A stretch of DNA of 64,000 nt. It comes from Calditrichota bacterium (GTDB lineage Bacteria; Zhuqueibacterota; Zhuqueibacteria; Zhuqueibacterales; Geothermadaptataceae). Below are positions 34,339 through 44,064 of this stretch, piece after piece. Each line of letters opens with the position of its first letter. The first letter of the stretch is position 1. The stretch covers positions 276,562 to 340,561 of the forward strand of contig QQUE01000004.1 in NCBI GenBank assembly GCA_008501765.1, read 5' to 3'. The notes under the pieces were generated by a model. That model made no database searches. It worked only from the letters and a program-made list of their open reading frames with translations, and was not told the origin of the DNA. Both the position numbers and the translations under genes were made by a program.

Positions 34339-37300
34339 ATGCGAATTGCGAGCAAAATAAAGTGGCTATTCACTGCCATGATTATTTATTTATTCTTGAA
34401 GTCAATACCCGCCGTTCACTCTCAAAACAATGATGAATTTAAACAAGTGATAGATTATGCGATCACAGCAAAAGATTCAGCCGATATGGTTATCAGTGCA
34501 TCCGGAGATCAGTTTTATGCCAGCAACCAGGGCTCTGACCAATCAATTATATTGCAATGGACTGTATCGCAGCCCATCTTGTTGGGTGGATGGGTATACT
34601 CCCATGTCTATGTCGATGACGTAGAAATTACAGAGTGGGCGACAAAAGAATACATGTCGTACGGATTTAAAAAAACCTACACAAAATTTTGGGAAACGGA
34701 ACCTTACACTGCCCACCGGTTAAAAGTTGTTCGAATTGCGACAGATCTTTTTGGCGGCAATCGTAAGGAATACGTCATGCGCAGAGACCGTAGAACGGAA
34801 CCCCTGCGGGCGCCTTACTCTGTCGGCGCACATGTTTGGGTAGATTCCATTGCAAAAGATCCCTGGAATCAGCAAGTAACATTATTCAATCCGAGCGACA
34901 AATTTATTAATATTACCTGGTACAAAGGCTCATACCAACCGGATTCATTACTGACTTATCTAATCTATAAAAATGGGGCGTTTTACCATGAGCATACACT
35001 TCCCTATAATTTTATCGTCACTGGAAACACCACTCCCGATACTGAAGATGAGTGGGCTGTCCAGGCCAGCTATAAAAACGGCCAGCACAGATCCGTCCGT
35101 GTTCGATCGCGCGCTCGAACTTCGCCATTAAGAGCGCCGGAGAAATTTATCGCATCTAAAGATACGACGAACGATTTTATCCGATTGAGTTGGGATAACA
35201 AATCGCACTGGGCGACGCAAATAAATATTTACCGGGAGGGGGTGCACATCGACAGCGTCGATGCTTTTGAACACGAAGAGTATTTTGACTATGCGATTAA
35301 ACCCGGAAAGGAATATAATTATTACCTGACTGCTTATGTCGATAATGAATTAATCACAATTGAGTCGGAACCGACGGATGTGCAGCAAGGGCGCACAGCA
35401 TTTATTAAAGCGACAGACGGAGAGATTGTTGGCGGAAAAAATGCTGTAAACCTTACCTGGTCATGGATTCATCGTGATTCCGTTGATATTATTCGGCTGG
35501 ATCGGGACGGGTTCGAATTCCATGTCGTTCCGGGTCAAAAATTCATGCTCGATGAAGATGGTGAACCCGGCCGGCTTTATAAATATACGCTGTATATCCG
35601 GCTCAAAAATGGCAAAGAAATAACAGCCTCCGATTATGGATTTCGCATAGCCAACGGTCGCGTTGACGGGCAAATTAAGACACGCTCCGGAGGCCCGGTA
35701 AAAGATATCGACGTGCGGGCGCAAGTAACCCCAGCCCCTTTAAGCAGCTCCCTGCAACTTGACGGCATCGATGATCATGTGGAACTGCCTTACATTGCCC
35801 GTGGTGACGAAATGACAATTTCCGCGTGGATTAAAACTTCTGCAACAGCATACCAGCGAATCATCGGCTGGAGCCATACTGCCCCACCAGGATTCAAATA
35901 TCATGGCAATCTCATTTTCTTCAGCACGACGGAAGCAGGGAAATTGCAATATGGGATATCTGATGGTTTTCCATATACCGGGGATCCCAAGTTTGCCACC
36001 AGTTCAAGCAATGTCAATACCGGAAAATGGGTTTTTGTGAGTGCCGTTTATAACAATGGCACCGTACAACTTTATGTAAATGGAGTACCCGATGGACGAA
36101 GTCGAAATGTTGGGCAACAAGTAACAACAAATACACTGGCCATCGGCGCCGATTTATCAGACGCAAGCACAGCAGATGTTGAAGATCCTTTTAATGGTTG
36201 GATTGATGAAGTTCAAATCTGGGATATTGCCCGAACAACACTGGAAGTTCAGCAGGATATGCACCACGTTTTGCGGGGCAACGAACCTGGACTCGTCGGG
36301 TATTGGCCATTCAAACTGGGCACGGGGTCGGTCGCAGGCGATTATGCCACCAGCGGAAATCACCATGGAGAAATGCGTGGAGGAGCCGGGTTCTCTGCGG
36401 ATATCCCGGAAATCGGACACTATGGAATTACAAATTCCGCCGGGCGTTATGCCATCGAAAATATCTATTGGGCTACCGGCGCTGATATCGAAATTATTCC
36501 CTTCAAAGAAAAACATGGATTTGATCCTGTCAAACAACCGCTTACGCTCAATCCGCAAAAGCATTTTTGGGAAAGTATCAATTTTACTGACACGACCTCC
36601 ATTTCTGTCAGTGGTCAGGTTAATTTTGCATCGACTCCGGCCTGCGGCATGGAAGGCGTGGAAATCATTCTCAATAATAAAAGTACTGGGGTTTTTACAG
36701 ACTCAAGCGGCCATTTTGATATTATCGTTGAAGAGCCTGGCAATTACAAAATAGCTCCTGCTTTTAAAGATCATATTTTTGTTCCGGCAGATACGACCTT
36801 TCTGATCGAATCAACAGTCACATCACTTTTGTTCACAGATACAACCACCGCCGTTTTGAGTGGAAAAATGCGAGCTGGCTGTGATTATATTTTAGGAGCA
36901 GCCAAACTTTTGATTAAAGGGCTGCATAGTGATTGTTTTTCAACAATTAAATTAACAAATGAAGACGGCGAATACGCTGTGCCCCTCCCCGCTCAGGAAT
37001 ACACCGTTCAACTCATCGACATCGATCATCCTGACCGGGTCGACATTATTAACTATTTCATACCGGATACAGTGGATTTAACCGAACAGGACTCTACATT
37101 AAATATCATTTACCACGAGCCCCCGACTATAAAAATAAGTGGCTTTCCATTAAACGGTTGCGGTGATTTTGACGTGCCGATTGCCGAACAGGAAGTGACA
37201 TATCCGCTTAAAATTGAAGTCATCGAAAGTTATGGTAACTCGAGCTGTCCAGTAGAAACTGGCAGCATTACAATCAAAGACCGCGTCGGGCACAATATTC

Positions 37301-39834
37301 CGGATACGACACTCACAATTGGAGACGAAGAAATATTATATTATATGATTCCAGGATATCCGAGGCTGGATGGTAGTGGAATTCATCCGCATCAAAAGAT
37401 GTTTATCGTCGATGCGAAGGTCGGCAACAGACTGGTTTCAGATACGACCTGGATTTTCGTTCAGGGGCAAAAACCCCGCGAATTTCAATTTTCAACAGTA
37501 TCGCCCGAAATTCCGCTCATGATCCTGCGTGATCCACCGGGAGACCAAAGCTATAGCTACCTTTCCAAGGAAAACACTTCCAACGTTTTACTGGGTTTGT
37601 CGTTTGAAACCGATGCCGGTATCGGTGTTTTTTCCGAAACCAAAGCCGGTGGTGGTTTCGACATCCCGGGAATTGGCAAAGGTGGCGCCTGGGTTGGCGC
37701 TAAAGCTGAGGCAAGTATTGGTGTTCGCAGCGTTATTGAAGGAACTTATGAGATGGAAATTTCAACAACCGAAACATTGAAAACTTCAGACTCCGATAAA
37801 ATTACAGGATCAAGTGGTGATCTGTTTATGGGCGCTGCCATCAATATTATGTACGCGAAGACTGACGTGCTGGAATATGATTCAGAAACGTGCTCAGTCG
37901 TTCGCGATACCAGCATTGTCTGGCACGGCAACGGTTTTGAAACCACGTATCTTTATACCGATTCTCACATTCGAGGAAGTGTCATTCCAAACTTAATAGC
38001 CACAGCCGCAATTCTAAAAACATCCCCCTTGCTTGTTGATCGGGACAGAGCCATAGTTTTGGAAGATCAGGCCTATGTCTGGCAGCAAGTTCTTGCGTAT
38101 AACGATGGGCTCAAACAGTCGGCGCAGCCGCTGCCACCAATCAATGGCCAGCCCCAATTTCCTGGCAATATTTCGTTCTCAGCCGGATCAAATCTCACTG
38201 AAGAAGCCACAATGACCTCAACGATGGGCGCTTCTTTTGAATTTTATCTTTACATCGCTGCGGAGGTGGCAGTAAGTGCTGGCGCCAAACAGGGAGATTG
38301 GAACGAATTTTCAGGCGGTTTTAAAATATTTTCCAAGCTGGAAATCGGCGCCAAAGCGAAAGTCAGCTATAAAACGTCAAATACCATTGGCTTTGAATTA
38401 GCTGATGATGATGCCGACGGTCCCGGTGATGCGTTTACGGTAGATATTCTCGGCGATCCTGTTTACGGAACACCGGTTTTCAGGCTCGTCGGCGGCACGA
38501 GCAGTTGTCCCTGGGAGCATCCGACATTGCCGCGTGAAGGCGTTGGCCTCAGTATGGATACATACATCAAAAAGGACATCCCAGCAGGGCAATTTGCCCA
38601 CTTTGACCTTTATTTGACAAATGAAAGTCAATCAGAGGAAACCCGCACATATTTTCTATCAACAATTCATACCAGCAATCCTGACGGCGCTACAATTACC
38701 GTTAACGATGTGAAACCCGACAAAATGGAATTTACAATGCCCTACAACATCAGCAGCCCACAGCGTGCCACACTTCGAGTTGGACGTGTCGAGGGCAGCG
38801 CTTACGATTATGAGAATCTGCAAGTGCATCTCTATTCACCGTGCGATGGTCAAATCGACACCGTCATCACTTTCAGTGCCCATTTTGAAAAACCATGCAC
38901 CGAAGTGGCTATTTCCAATCCTGCGAATAATTGGATAGTAAACAATGCGCATCCCGATACGCTGGTAATTGTGCTGCAGGATTACGATAAATCCTATCCA
39001 ACACTCGAGCAAATCATGTTTGAATACCAGCTCAGAGGCAGCGATAACTGGGTTGAATTATTCAACAGACCAAGGGCCACTGTGTTGCACGATACGATCC
39101 AATATTTCTGGGACATCGCAGCCATGGACGAAAATGATTATGAACTACGGGCATCGACGCATTCTCCCACAGGCAGCTATTACTCACGTCGTGCCATCGG
39201 TAAAATTGACCGCACCGCACCTTCGATTTTCGGCTCGAAACAACCGGCAGACCAAGTACTTGATATTGGCGATGAAATCTCCGCCATATTCGACGAAAAC
39301 CTTGATAAAAACTCTGTAACACTGCAAAACGTTTTACTGCTAAAATTGGGAGATAGCACACTGGTGAATATTGAAGTCAAATCTTTCAACAATAAAATCA
39401 CCATCGTTCCAACTTCCAGTGCTTTAATGGAAGACAATGCTGTCTATCAGGCAACAATTACTGCAATTGCCGATCTGCAGGGAAATATAATCCCACATCC
39501 TGTCAGTTGGCAGTTTGTATGCAATATGGGACAAGGAACGGCCGTGGATGATGCTTTTGAAATGATTCCGACACAGTTTGCATTGGAACAAAACTATCCC
39601 AACCCATTTAATCCGACAACACTCATCCGCTATGCCATTCCCGAGGCTGCACATGTGACTTTAGCATTGTACAATATGCGCGGGCAGAAAATTCAACGGC
39701 TGGCTGAAGGGCAACACAATCCCGGTTTCTACACTGTCTCCGTGGATGGAAGCCGACTGGGCAGCGGTGTTTATTTTTACCGAATTCAGGCTGGGCAATT
39801 TTTGAAAATGAGGAAAATGTTATTGGTAAAATAA
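34339..39834 (+). CDS. giant multidomain surface protein (LamG, Big_5, sorting domain)
   Basis: An 1831-residue exported protein, the largest in the window. The signal peptide covers residues 1-29. The N-terminal third has several fibronectin-III-like blocks (for example SWDNKSHWATQINIYREG and LTWSWIHRDSVDIIRLDRDG). A LamG/concanavalin-like domain spans about 468-660 (LQLDGIDDHVELPY, MTISAWIKT, YNNGTVQLYVNGVPDG, WIDEVQIWDIARTTLEVQ). Carboxypeptidase-regulatory-like segments follow (about 740-930), then an extended region without recognised domains (about 950-1550), a Big_5-type Ig domain (about 1626-1735, IFDENLDKNSV) and the sorting domain (1746-1831, ending KMLLVK). GAGG precedes the ATG. 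It is probably a cell-surface adhesin or polysaccharide-binding protein; that is inference. Confidence 0.85.
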   Translation: MRIASKIKWLFTAMIIYLFLKSIPAVHSQNNDEFKQVIDYAITAKDSADMVISASGDQFYASNQGSDQSIILQWTVSQPILLGGWVYSHVYVDDVEITEWATKEYMSYGFKKTYTKFWETEPYTAHRLKVVRIATDLFGGNRKEYVMRRDRRTEPLRAPYSVGAHVWVDSIAKDPWNQQVTLFNPSDKFINITWYKGSYQPDSLLTYLIYKNGAFYHEHTLPYNFIVTGNTTPDTEDEWAVQASYKNGQHRSVRVRSRARTSPLRAPEKFIASKDTTNDFIRLSWDNKSHWATQINIYREGVHIDSVDAFEHEEYFDYAIKPGKEYNYYLTAYVDNELITIESEPTDVQQGRTAFIKATDGEIVGGKNAVNLTWSWIHRDSVDIIRLDRDGFEFHVVPGQKFMLDEDGEPGRLYKYTLYIRLKNGKEITASDYGFRIANGRVDGQIKTRSGGPVKDIDVRAQVTPAPLSSSLQLDGIDDHVELPYIARGDEMTISAWIKTSATAYQRIIGWSHTAPPGFKYHGNLIFFSTTEAGKLQYGISDGFPYTGDPKFATSSSNVNTGKWVFVSAVYNNGTVQLYVNGVPDGRSRNVGQQVTTNTLAIGADLSDASTADVEDPFNGWIDEVQIWDIARTTLEVQQDMHHVLRGNEPGLVGYWPFKLGTGSVAGDYATSGNHHGEMRGGAGFSADIPEIGHYGITNSAGRYAIENIYWATGADIEIIPFKEKHGFDPVKQPLTLNPQKHFWESINFTDTTSISVSGQVNFASTPACGMEGVEIILNNKSTGVFTDSSGHFDIIVEEPGNYKIAPAFKDHIFVPADTTFLIESTVTSLLFTDTTTAVLSGKMRAGCDYILGAAKLLIKGLHSDCFSTIKLTNEDGEYAVPLPAQEYTVQLIDIDHPDRVDIINYFIPDTVDLTEQDSTLNIIYHEPPTIKISGFPLNGCGDFDVPIAEQEVTYPLKIEVIESYGNSSCPVETGSITIKDRVGHNIPDTTLTIGDEEILYYMIPGYPRLDGSGIHPHQKMFIVDAKVGNRLVSDTTWIFVQGQKPREFQFSTVSPEIPLMILRDPPGDQSYSYLSKENTSNVLLGLSFETDAGIGVFSETKAGGGFDIPGIGKGGAWVGAKAEASIGVRSVIEGTYEMEISTTETLKTSDSDKITGSSGDLFMGAAINIMYAKTDVLEYDSETCSVVRDTSIVWHGNGFETTYLYTDSHIRGSVIPNLIATAAILKTSPLLVDRDRAIVLEDQAYVWQQVLAYNDGLKQSAQPLPPINGQPQFPGNISFSAGSNLTEEATMTSTMGASFEFYLYIAAEVAVSAGAKQGDWNEFSGGFKIFSKLEIGAKAKVSYKTSNTIGFELADDDADGPGDAFTVDILGDPVYGTPVFRLVGGTSSCPWEHPTLPREGVGLSMDTYIKKDIPAGQFAHFDLYLTNESQSEETRTYFLSTIHTSNPDGATITVNDVKPDKMEFTMPYNISSPQRATLRVGRVEGSAYDYENLQVHLYSPCDGQIDTVITFSAHFEKPCTEVAISNPANNWIVNNAHPDTLVIVLQDYDKSYPTLEQIMFEYQLRGSDNWVELFNRPRATVLHDTIQYFWDIAAMDENDYELRASTHSPTGSYYSRRAIGKIDRTAPSIFGSKQPADQVLDIGDEISAIFDENLDKNSVTLQNVLLLKLGDSTLVNIEVKSFNNKITIVPTSSALMEDNAVYQATITAIADLQGNIIPHPVSWQFVCNMGQGTAVDDAFEMIPTQFALEQNYPNPFNPTTLIRYAIPEAAHVTLALYNMRGQKIQRLAEGQHNPGFYTVSVDGSRLGSGVYFYRIQAGQFLKMRKMLLVK

Positions 39835-39938
39835 ACGGCAGGTGATCAATTGAGAATACTTGTTTCTTACTAAAAAATAGATGGAAACAACTGCAGTGAG
39901 GGCAGCCTATATTTTAATCTATTAAGGAGGAATTCGTT

Positions 39939-40928
39939 ATGGGGAATTTTTCTTTTACCAAGCTGGGATTTATACTCGTCCTGGCTTCAATGTTTACCTA
40001 TAGTTGCAGTCAAAATGATACTTTTATGACACCTGAAGAGCAGCTCCAAGATGAGAGTGAGCTCGAACTTAAAAGTTCAACGGCGACTATAAATTATGAT
40101 GTTACCAGTTCTATTACGGCGATCCCCATCGAATTATCCGATTTCGGGCCCAACCCAGTTCTCCTCGATTTCGATGAATTAGAATCAGGAACTTCTATTG
40201 GTGAATTATATTTATCACAAGGTACTTTGTTTGAAAATACGCTCGCGGTGAACGGTACTTTTCCGGTCTCGGCGCCAAATGTCATTGTTAGCGCAAGTAC
40301 TTTACCTGTTGGAATTCATTTTCCCTCAGGTATAACAAAAGTAGGAATCAAAATCGATGGGGATGGCTATGCGTTAGACCGCCAGCCACAAATGCGTGTA
40401 TTCGATGAGAACGACATAATATTGGGAATCCAGAACTTTGCACAAGGACCTGATTTTGTGGGATTTGCGTTCTCCCAGCCTATTCAGGCATATGTCAAAC
40501 TGGGTTCTACTCCTTACAACGATCCATCTGGCCCATTCGTATTTACAGATGCCTATGATAATTTAATCTTTGAATTGGCAAAATTAACAATCGACGCTGT
40601 TACGGAGCTCGTACCAGAGACACTCAATTTAAAAAGCAACGGGACATGGATTTCAGCATTCATCGAGTTGCCCGAAGGATACAACGTTTTGGATATTGAA
40701 ATCAACTCCATTCAACTGGTGGGCACCATATCTGCTGAACTTCATCCTAAGGGCGTAGGCGACGCTGATCACGATGGAATTGCAGATCTGATGGTTAAAT
40801 TTAGCCGGGAAGCAATTATTGAATATTTGAGCGGGACAACGGGTTCTGTCCTGCTCAGCGTAACGGGAGATATGACAAATGAGATTGCCTTCGAGAGCTT
40901 TGCTTCTCTGAAAGTCATTGATCCATAA
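39939..40928 (+). CDS. exported lipoprotein of unknown function
   Basis: A 329-residue lipoprotein with signal MGNFSFTKLGFILVLASMFTYSC. The mature part starts with a Gln/Glu-rich linker, then a beta-sandwich-like region (VLLDFDELESGTSIGELYLSQG, GITKVGIKIDGDGYA, RVFDENDIILG), and a C-terminal block (about 195-329) including GDADHDGIADLMVKFSREAIIEYL, a calcium-binding-like DxDxDG loop. AAGGAGG precedes the ATG. It follows the giant surface protein by 104 bases on the same strand, so a shared transcript is possible. I do not recognise the family. Confidence 0.72.
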   Translation: MGNFSFTKLGFILVLASMFTYSCSQNDTFMTPEEQLQDESELELKSSTATINYDVTSSITAIPIELSDFGPNPVLLDFDELESGTSIGELYLSQGTLFENTLAVNGTFPVSAPNVIVSASTLPVGIHFPSGITKVGIKIDGDGYALDRQPQMRVFDENDIILGIQNFAQGPDFVGFAFSQPIQAYVKLGSTPYNDPSGPFVFTDAYDNLIFELAKLTIDAVTELVPETLNLKSNGTWISAFIELPEGYNVLDIEINSIQLVGTISAELHPKGVGDADHDGIADLMVKFSREAIIEYLSGTTGSVLLSVTGDMTNEIAFESFASLKVIDP

Positions 40929-41116
40929 ATTTTAGGAGATTTTTAAAAAGTTGATGTTTCTATTGCTGAGGTATATCAGAAAGAACAATCAATTTCTGAA
41001 CCAGGGTTGCAAAAAAGGTTGATAGTAGATGGCGTAAAATACCAGACTCGACTAATCAGATATTCAGAATATTTTATAAAATATCAGCTCAGTTTAGATA
41101 AATTTCAGCCAATTAT

Positions 41117-41650
41117 TTATTCTACTCCCGGATGCTGCAATCCCATGGTGAAATATTCTTCTTTGTATTTCACATAGCGCTGGGCCAATTCACGGCCGGT
41201 TTCACGCTCATTATCAGCCAAATCTCGTTTGACTTTTGCAGGCACACCCATTACGAGCGTATTTTCCGGTACCTGCATACCCTCAGGGACTAATGCGCCA
41301 GCGCCAACAATGGCGCCTTGCCCGATGACAGCACCATCGAGGATTTTTGCGCCCATGCCGACGAGCACACCGTCACCGATGGTGCAGCCGTGTAAAATCA
41401 CACCGTGCCCAATCGTGACATCATTGCCGAGAATTAGGGGCCATTGATCGACCGTGACGTGACAGATGGAGCCATCCTGGATATTTGTGCGGTCGCCAAC
41501 CCGAATAAAATTCACATCACCGCGCAGGACGACATTATACCAGATTGAGCAGTGCTCGCCAGTTTGCACCTCACCGATCACCACGGCATTTGCAGCGACA
41601 AAAGTACCTGTGCCGAATATCGGAGATTTATCATGATGTTGATGTATCAT
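41117..41650 (-). CDS. gamma-carbonic anhydrase-family protein
   Basis: A 177-residue left-handed beta-helix protein of the gamma-CA/YrdA/PaaY family. Hexapeptide repeats run through most of it (AVVIGEVQTGEHCSIWYNVVLRGD, IRVGDRTNIQDG, VLVGMGAKILDGAVIGQGAIVGAG). The three histidine metal ligands are recognisable in ICHVT, TIGHG and ILHG. Such proteins form trimers; many show weak or no carbonic anhydrase activity. The ATG at 41650 is 8 bases past the stop of the ornithine-cyclodeaminase-family gene, so it is the last gene of the peptide/hydroxyproline cluster. The upstream in-frame ATG at 41725 would overlap that gene by 67 bases. Confidence 0.85.
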   Translation of the reverse strand: MIHQHHDKSPIFGTGTFVAANAVVIGEVQTGEHCSIWYNVVLRGDVNFIRVGDRTNIQDGSICHVTVDQWPLILGNDVTIGHGVILHGCTIGDGVLVGMGAKILDGAVIGQGAIVGAGALVPEGMQVPENTLVMGVPAKVKRDLADNERETGRELAQRYVKYKEEYFTMGLQHPGVE

Positions 41651-41658
41651 TTTGTTTT

Positions 41659-42648
41659 TTATTCTCGTGGTAATTTTAGCCCCATGCCCCTCTTGCGGGC
41701 TTTCGCATAGATTGCCTGCGCACAATACAAATCTTGCACAGCATTGCCTACGGATTTAAAAACTGTTATTTCGTTTTTGCTTTTACGCCCAGGGACAATT
41801 CTTTCGATGAGTTCCCCAATTTCAGGCAATTTTTCTTCATCTGAAATAAAACCTGTTTTTATCGCATTAACAATATCCCCGGCTTCGGACAAACAAGCCG
41901 CACGTTGGTCGACAAATACTTTTGCTGCGCCGATTGTTGCGGCAGGGATTTCACACATGTCCGGCGTGTACGAGCCGATGCCGTTGATGTGTGTTCCCGG
42001 AGATATCAGTTCGGGCTTAAAAACAGGGTTGGATGCTGTAGTTGCCGTACAAATTACATCGGCTTTTGCTAAATTTGTCAAATTTTGTACGGCGGCACAA
42101 CCGACGGAAAACTCTGTCACAATTTTTTGGGCGAGCTTTTCGGCCTTGGCAAAATCCGGATCAAAAATTGATACGTGTGATAATTTTCTCACAGCGAGCA
42201 GTGCGGCAATCTGCGTTTCCGCTTGCGCCCCGGCGCCGAAAATAAAAGCTGTTTTTGCATCTTTCCGCGCAAGCAAATCGGTCGCCAAACCTGAGGCTGC
42301 CCCAGTGCGTAACGCAGTCAGATATTCACCGTCAAGCAGGGCTGTTTGTTGGCCGGTTTCGGTATCGAACAGCGAAACCATCGCATGAATAAGTGGGAGG
42401 CTGTTTTTTAAATTACTCGGCGTCACAGAAACAGTTTTCACGCTCATCGCAGATATATCGGAGCTGTAAACCGGCATGAAAAGGGCTTTGCCCTCACGAG
42501 CAATATTTATATTCAGCCGGACGGGTGAGTCGACTTTTCCGGCTGATAATTGTGAGAATGCTGTACGCATGAGGGCGACAGCCTCGAACATAGGCAACAA
42601 CTTTTTTACATCTGAGGCTGTTAAATAGAGGATAAAATCGTTCGTCAT
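41659..42648 (-). CDS. ornithine cyclodeaminase/mu-crystallin family, probable ketimine reductase
   Basis: A 329-residue NAD(P)-dependent enzyme of the OCD/mu-crystallin family. Visible are LDGEYLTALRTGAASGLATDLLARKD, the Rossmann motif FIFGAGAQAETQ (about 132-143), CTATTASNPVF and HINGIGSYTPDMCEIP. The dehydratase gene two positions upstream would make delta1-pyrroline-2-carboxylate, which relatives of this protein (LhpI-type) reduce to L-proline. That pairing makes the reductase role more likely than ornithine cyclodeaminase or alanine dehydrogenase. Its ATG overlaps the stop of the Xaa-Pro peptidase gene (ATGA, 42645-42648), indicating translational coupling. Confidence 0.85.
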   Translation of the reverse strand: MTNDFILYLTASDVKKLLPMFEAVALMRTAFSQLSAGKVDSPVRLNINIAREGKALFMPVYSSDISAMSVKTVSVTPSNLKNSLPLIHAMVSLFDTETGQQTALLDGEYLTALRTGAASGLATDLLARKDAKTAFIFGAGAQAETQIAALLAVRKLSHVSIFDPDFAKAEKLAQKIVTEFSVGCAAVQNLTNLAKADVICTATTASNPVFKPELISPGTHINGIGSYTPDMCEIPAATIGAAKVFVDQRAACLSEAGDIVNAIKTGFISDEEKLPEIGELIERIVPGRKSKNEITVFKSVGNAVQDLYCAQAIYAKARKRGMGLKLPRE

Positions 42649-44033
42649 TCCGCCATTATACTTTCAACTTCATCGATGGAGCGTGGAATATGTTTGCCCA
42701 GAACACGATTGCCGGTTTCCGTAATCACGATATTGTCTTCGATGCGCACGCCACCGAAATCGAGCCATTTTTCCACAGCATCATAATTGATAAAATCGGT
42801 CAGCATTTTTTCTTTTTTCCACAGATCAAACAGGGCAGGAATAAAATAAATACCCGGCTCAACGGTCATCACATGGCCAGTTTTGAGTTCACGTCCGAAT
42901 CGCAATGATTTCAATCCAAACATGCCGCTCCGTTTTGTCACAGCGTCATAGCCAATCAGTTCTTCACCGAGTCCTTCGAGATCGTGCACGTCCAGTCCCA
43001 TTTGGTGACCGAGGCCACATTGCATAAAAAAGCCAAATACGCCGGCTTCCATCGCGGCATCGACTGAGCCCTTCACCAGACCCAAATCTTTTAATCCGGA
43101 GACAATTTCCCGGCAGGCAAGCAGGTGCACATCCTGAAATTTAACACCCGGTTTACTGGCAGCAATGGATTTTTGTTGGGCTTCAAGTACAAGCGAATAA
43201 ATATCCCGTTGCCGCGGAGAATATTTACCCGATACCGGAACGGTGCGTGTGATATCGCTGCAATAGCCACTTTCAACAACTGCGCCGGAATCGTGGACGA
43301 CGATATCGCCATCCTGCAAAGTGTTGAAATGCGTCGTATTGTGCAAGATTTGACCATTTTTTGATAAAATAACCGGGAAGGCGATTTTCGCATTTTGCGC
43401 GGCGACGATGCCTTCAACCATGCCTTTGAGCTGGAATTCCTTTTTTCCAGGAGCCATTTCCCGCATGACGCCAGTGTGCATTTCGTAGGAAATTTCCAGC
43501 GCTTTTTCGATTTCTGCGAGTTCTTCATCCGATTTGAACATACGTTGCGAGGCGACGGCCAGAACAAACTCTTCGGATACACCTTCATTCAGTGTTTCAT
43601 AAGTCTGCCCCAGAATGTTGGCTAACCAGGCGCGTTTATCAGCGCGGTATTGCGGCAAAAAGTGAATCGCACGATTTGATTTTTTGGCGGATTGCAACAC
43701 TGTGTTCAGTTCTGAAAACGGCCGCGTTGATTGCACCCCCACGGCGGCTGCTTTGTCGGCGATTGTCGCTTGCTGCCCCATCCAGATGATGGCTTCGACC
43801 GTTAACTCATCGCCAAAAATCGTTTCAGTTCCACTGTCCAAATCGATGACCGCTGCCAAATCCGGCTGGTCGATACCCCAGTAATAAAGAAAGGAACCGT
43901 CCTGACGAAATTGATACCAATTGTGCGGATAATTCATCGAGGCTTCGGAATTTCCAATAAACAACAGGAGTCCGGAGCCAACTTTTGATTTTAATGCCTG
44001 TCGCCGTTCTTTATAAATTTTAGTTGAAAACAT
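42645..44033 (-). CDS. pepP: Xaa-Pro aminopeptidase (M24B)
   Basis: A 462-residue metallopeptidase that removes N-terminal residues before proline. The N-terminal creatinase-like domain starts at YKERRQALKSKVGSGLLLFIGNSEASMNYPHNWYQFRQDGSFLYYWG. The C-terminal pita-bread domain carries the dinuclear metal ligands: Asp pair in VHDSGAVVESGYCSDITRT, His in QCGLGHQMGLDVHD, Glu in MTVEPGIYF and Glu in GVRIEDNIVIT. GGGAGAAG precedes the ATG. It begins 31 bases after the hydroxyproline dehydratase gene and overlaps the next gene by 4 bases, tying proline-peptide cleavage to proline/hydroxyproline metabolism. Confidence 0.93.
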   Translation of the reverse strand: MFSTKIYKERRQALKSKVGSGLLLFIGNSEASMNYPHNWYQFRQDGSFLYYWGIDQPDLAAVIDLDSGTETIFGDELTVEAIIWMGQQATIADKAAAVGVQSTRPFSELNTVLQSAKKSNRAIHFLPQYRADKRAWLANILGQTYETLNEGVSEEFVLAVASQRMFKSDEELAEIEKALEISYEMHTGVMREMAPGKKEFQLKGMVEGIVAAQNAKIAFPVILSKNGQILHNTTHFNTLQDGDIVVHDSGAVVESGYCSDITRTVPVSGKYSPRQRDIYSLVLEAQQKSIAASKPGVKFQDVHLLACREIVSGLKDLGLVKGSVDAAMEAGVFGFFMQCGLGHQMGLDVHDLEGLGEELIGYDAVTKRSGMFGLKSLRFGRELKTGHVMTVEPGIYFIPALFDLWKKEKMLTDFINYDAVEKWLDFGGVRIEDNIVITETGNRVLGKHIPRSIDEVESIMAE

Positions 44034-44064
44034 AAACTTCTCCCATGACCGTTTGTTTAATTCG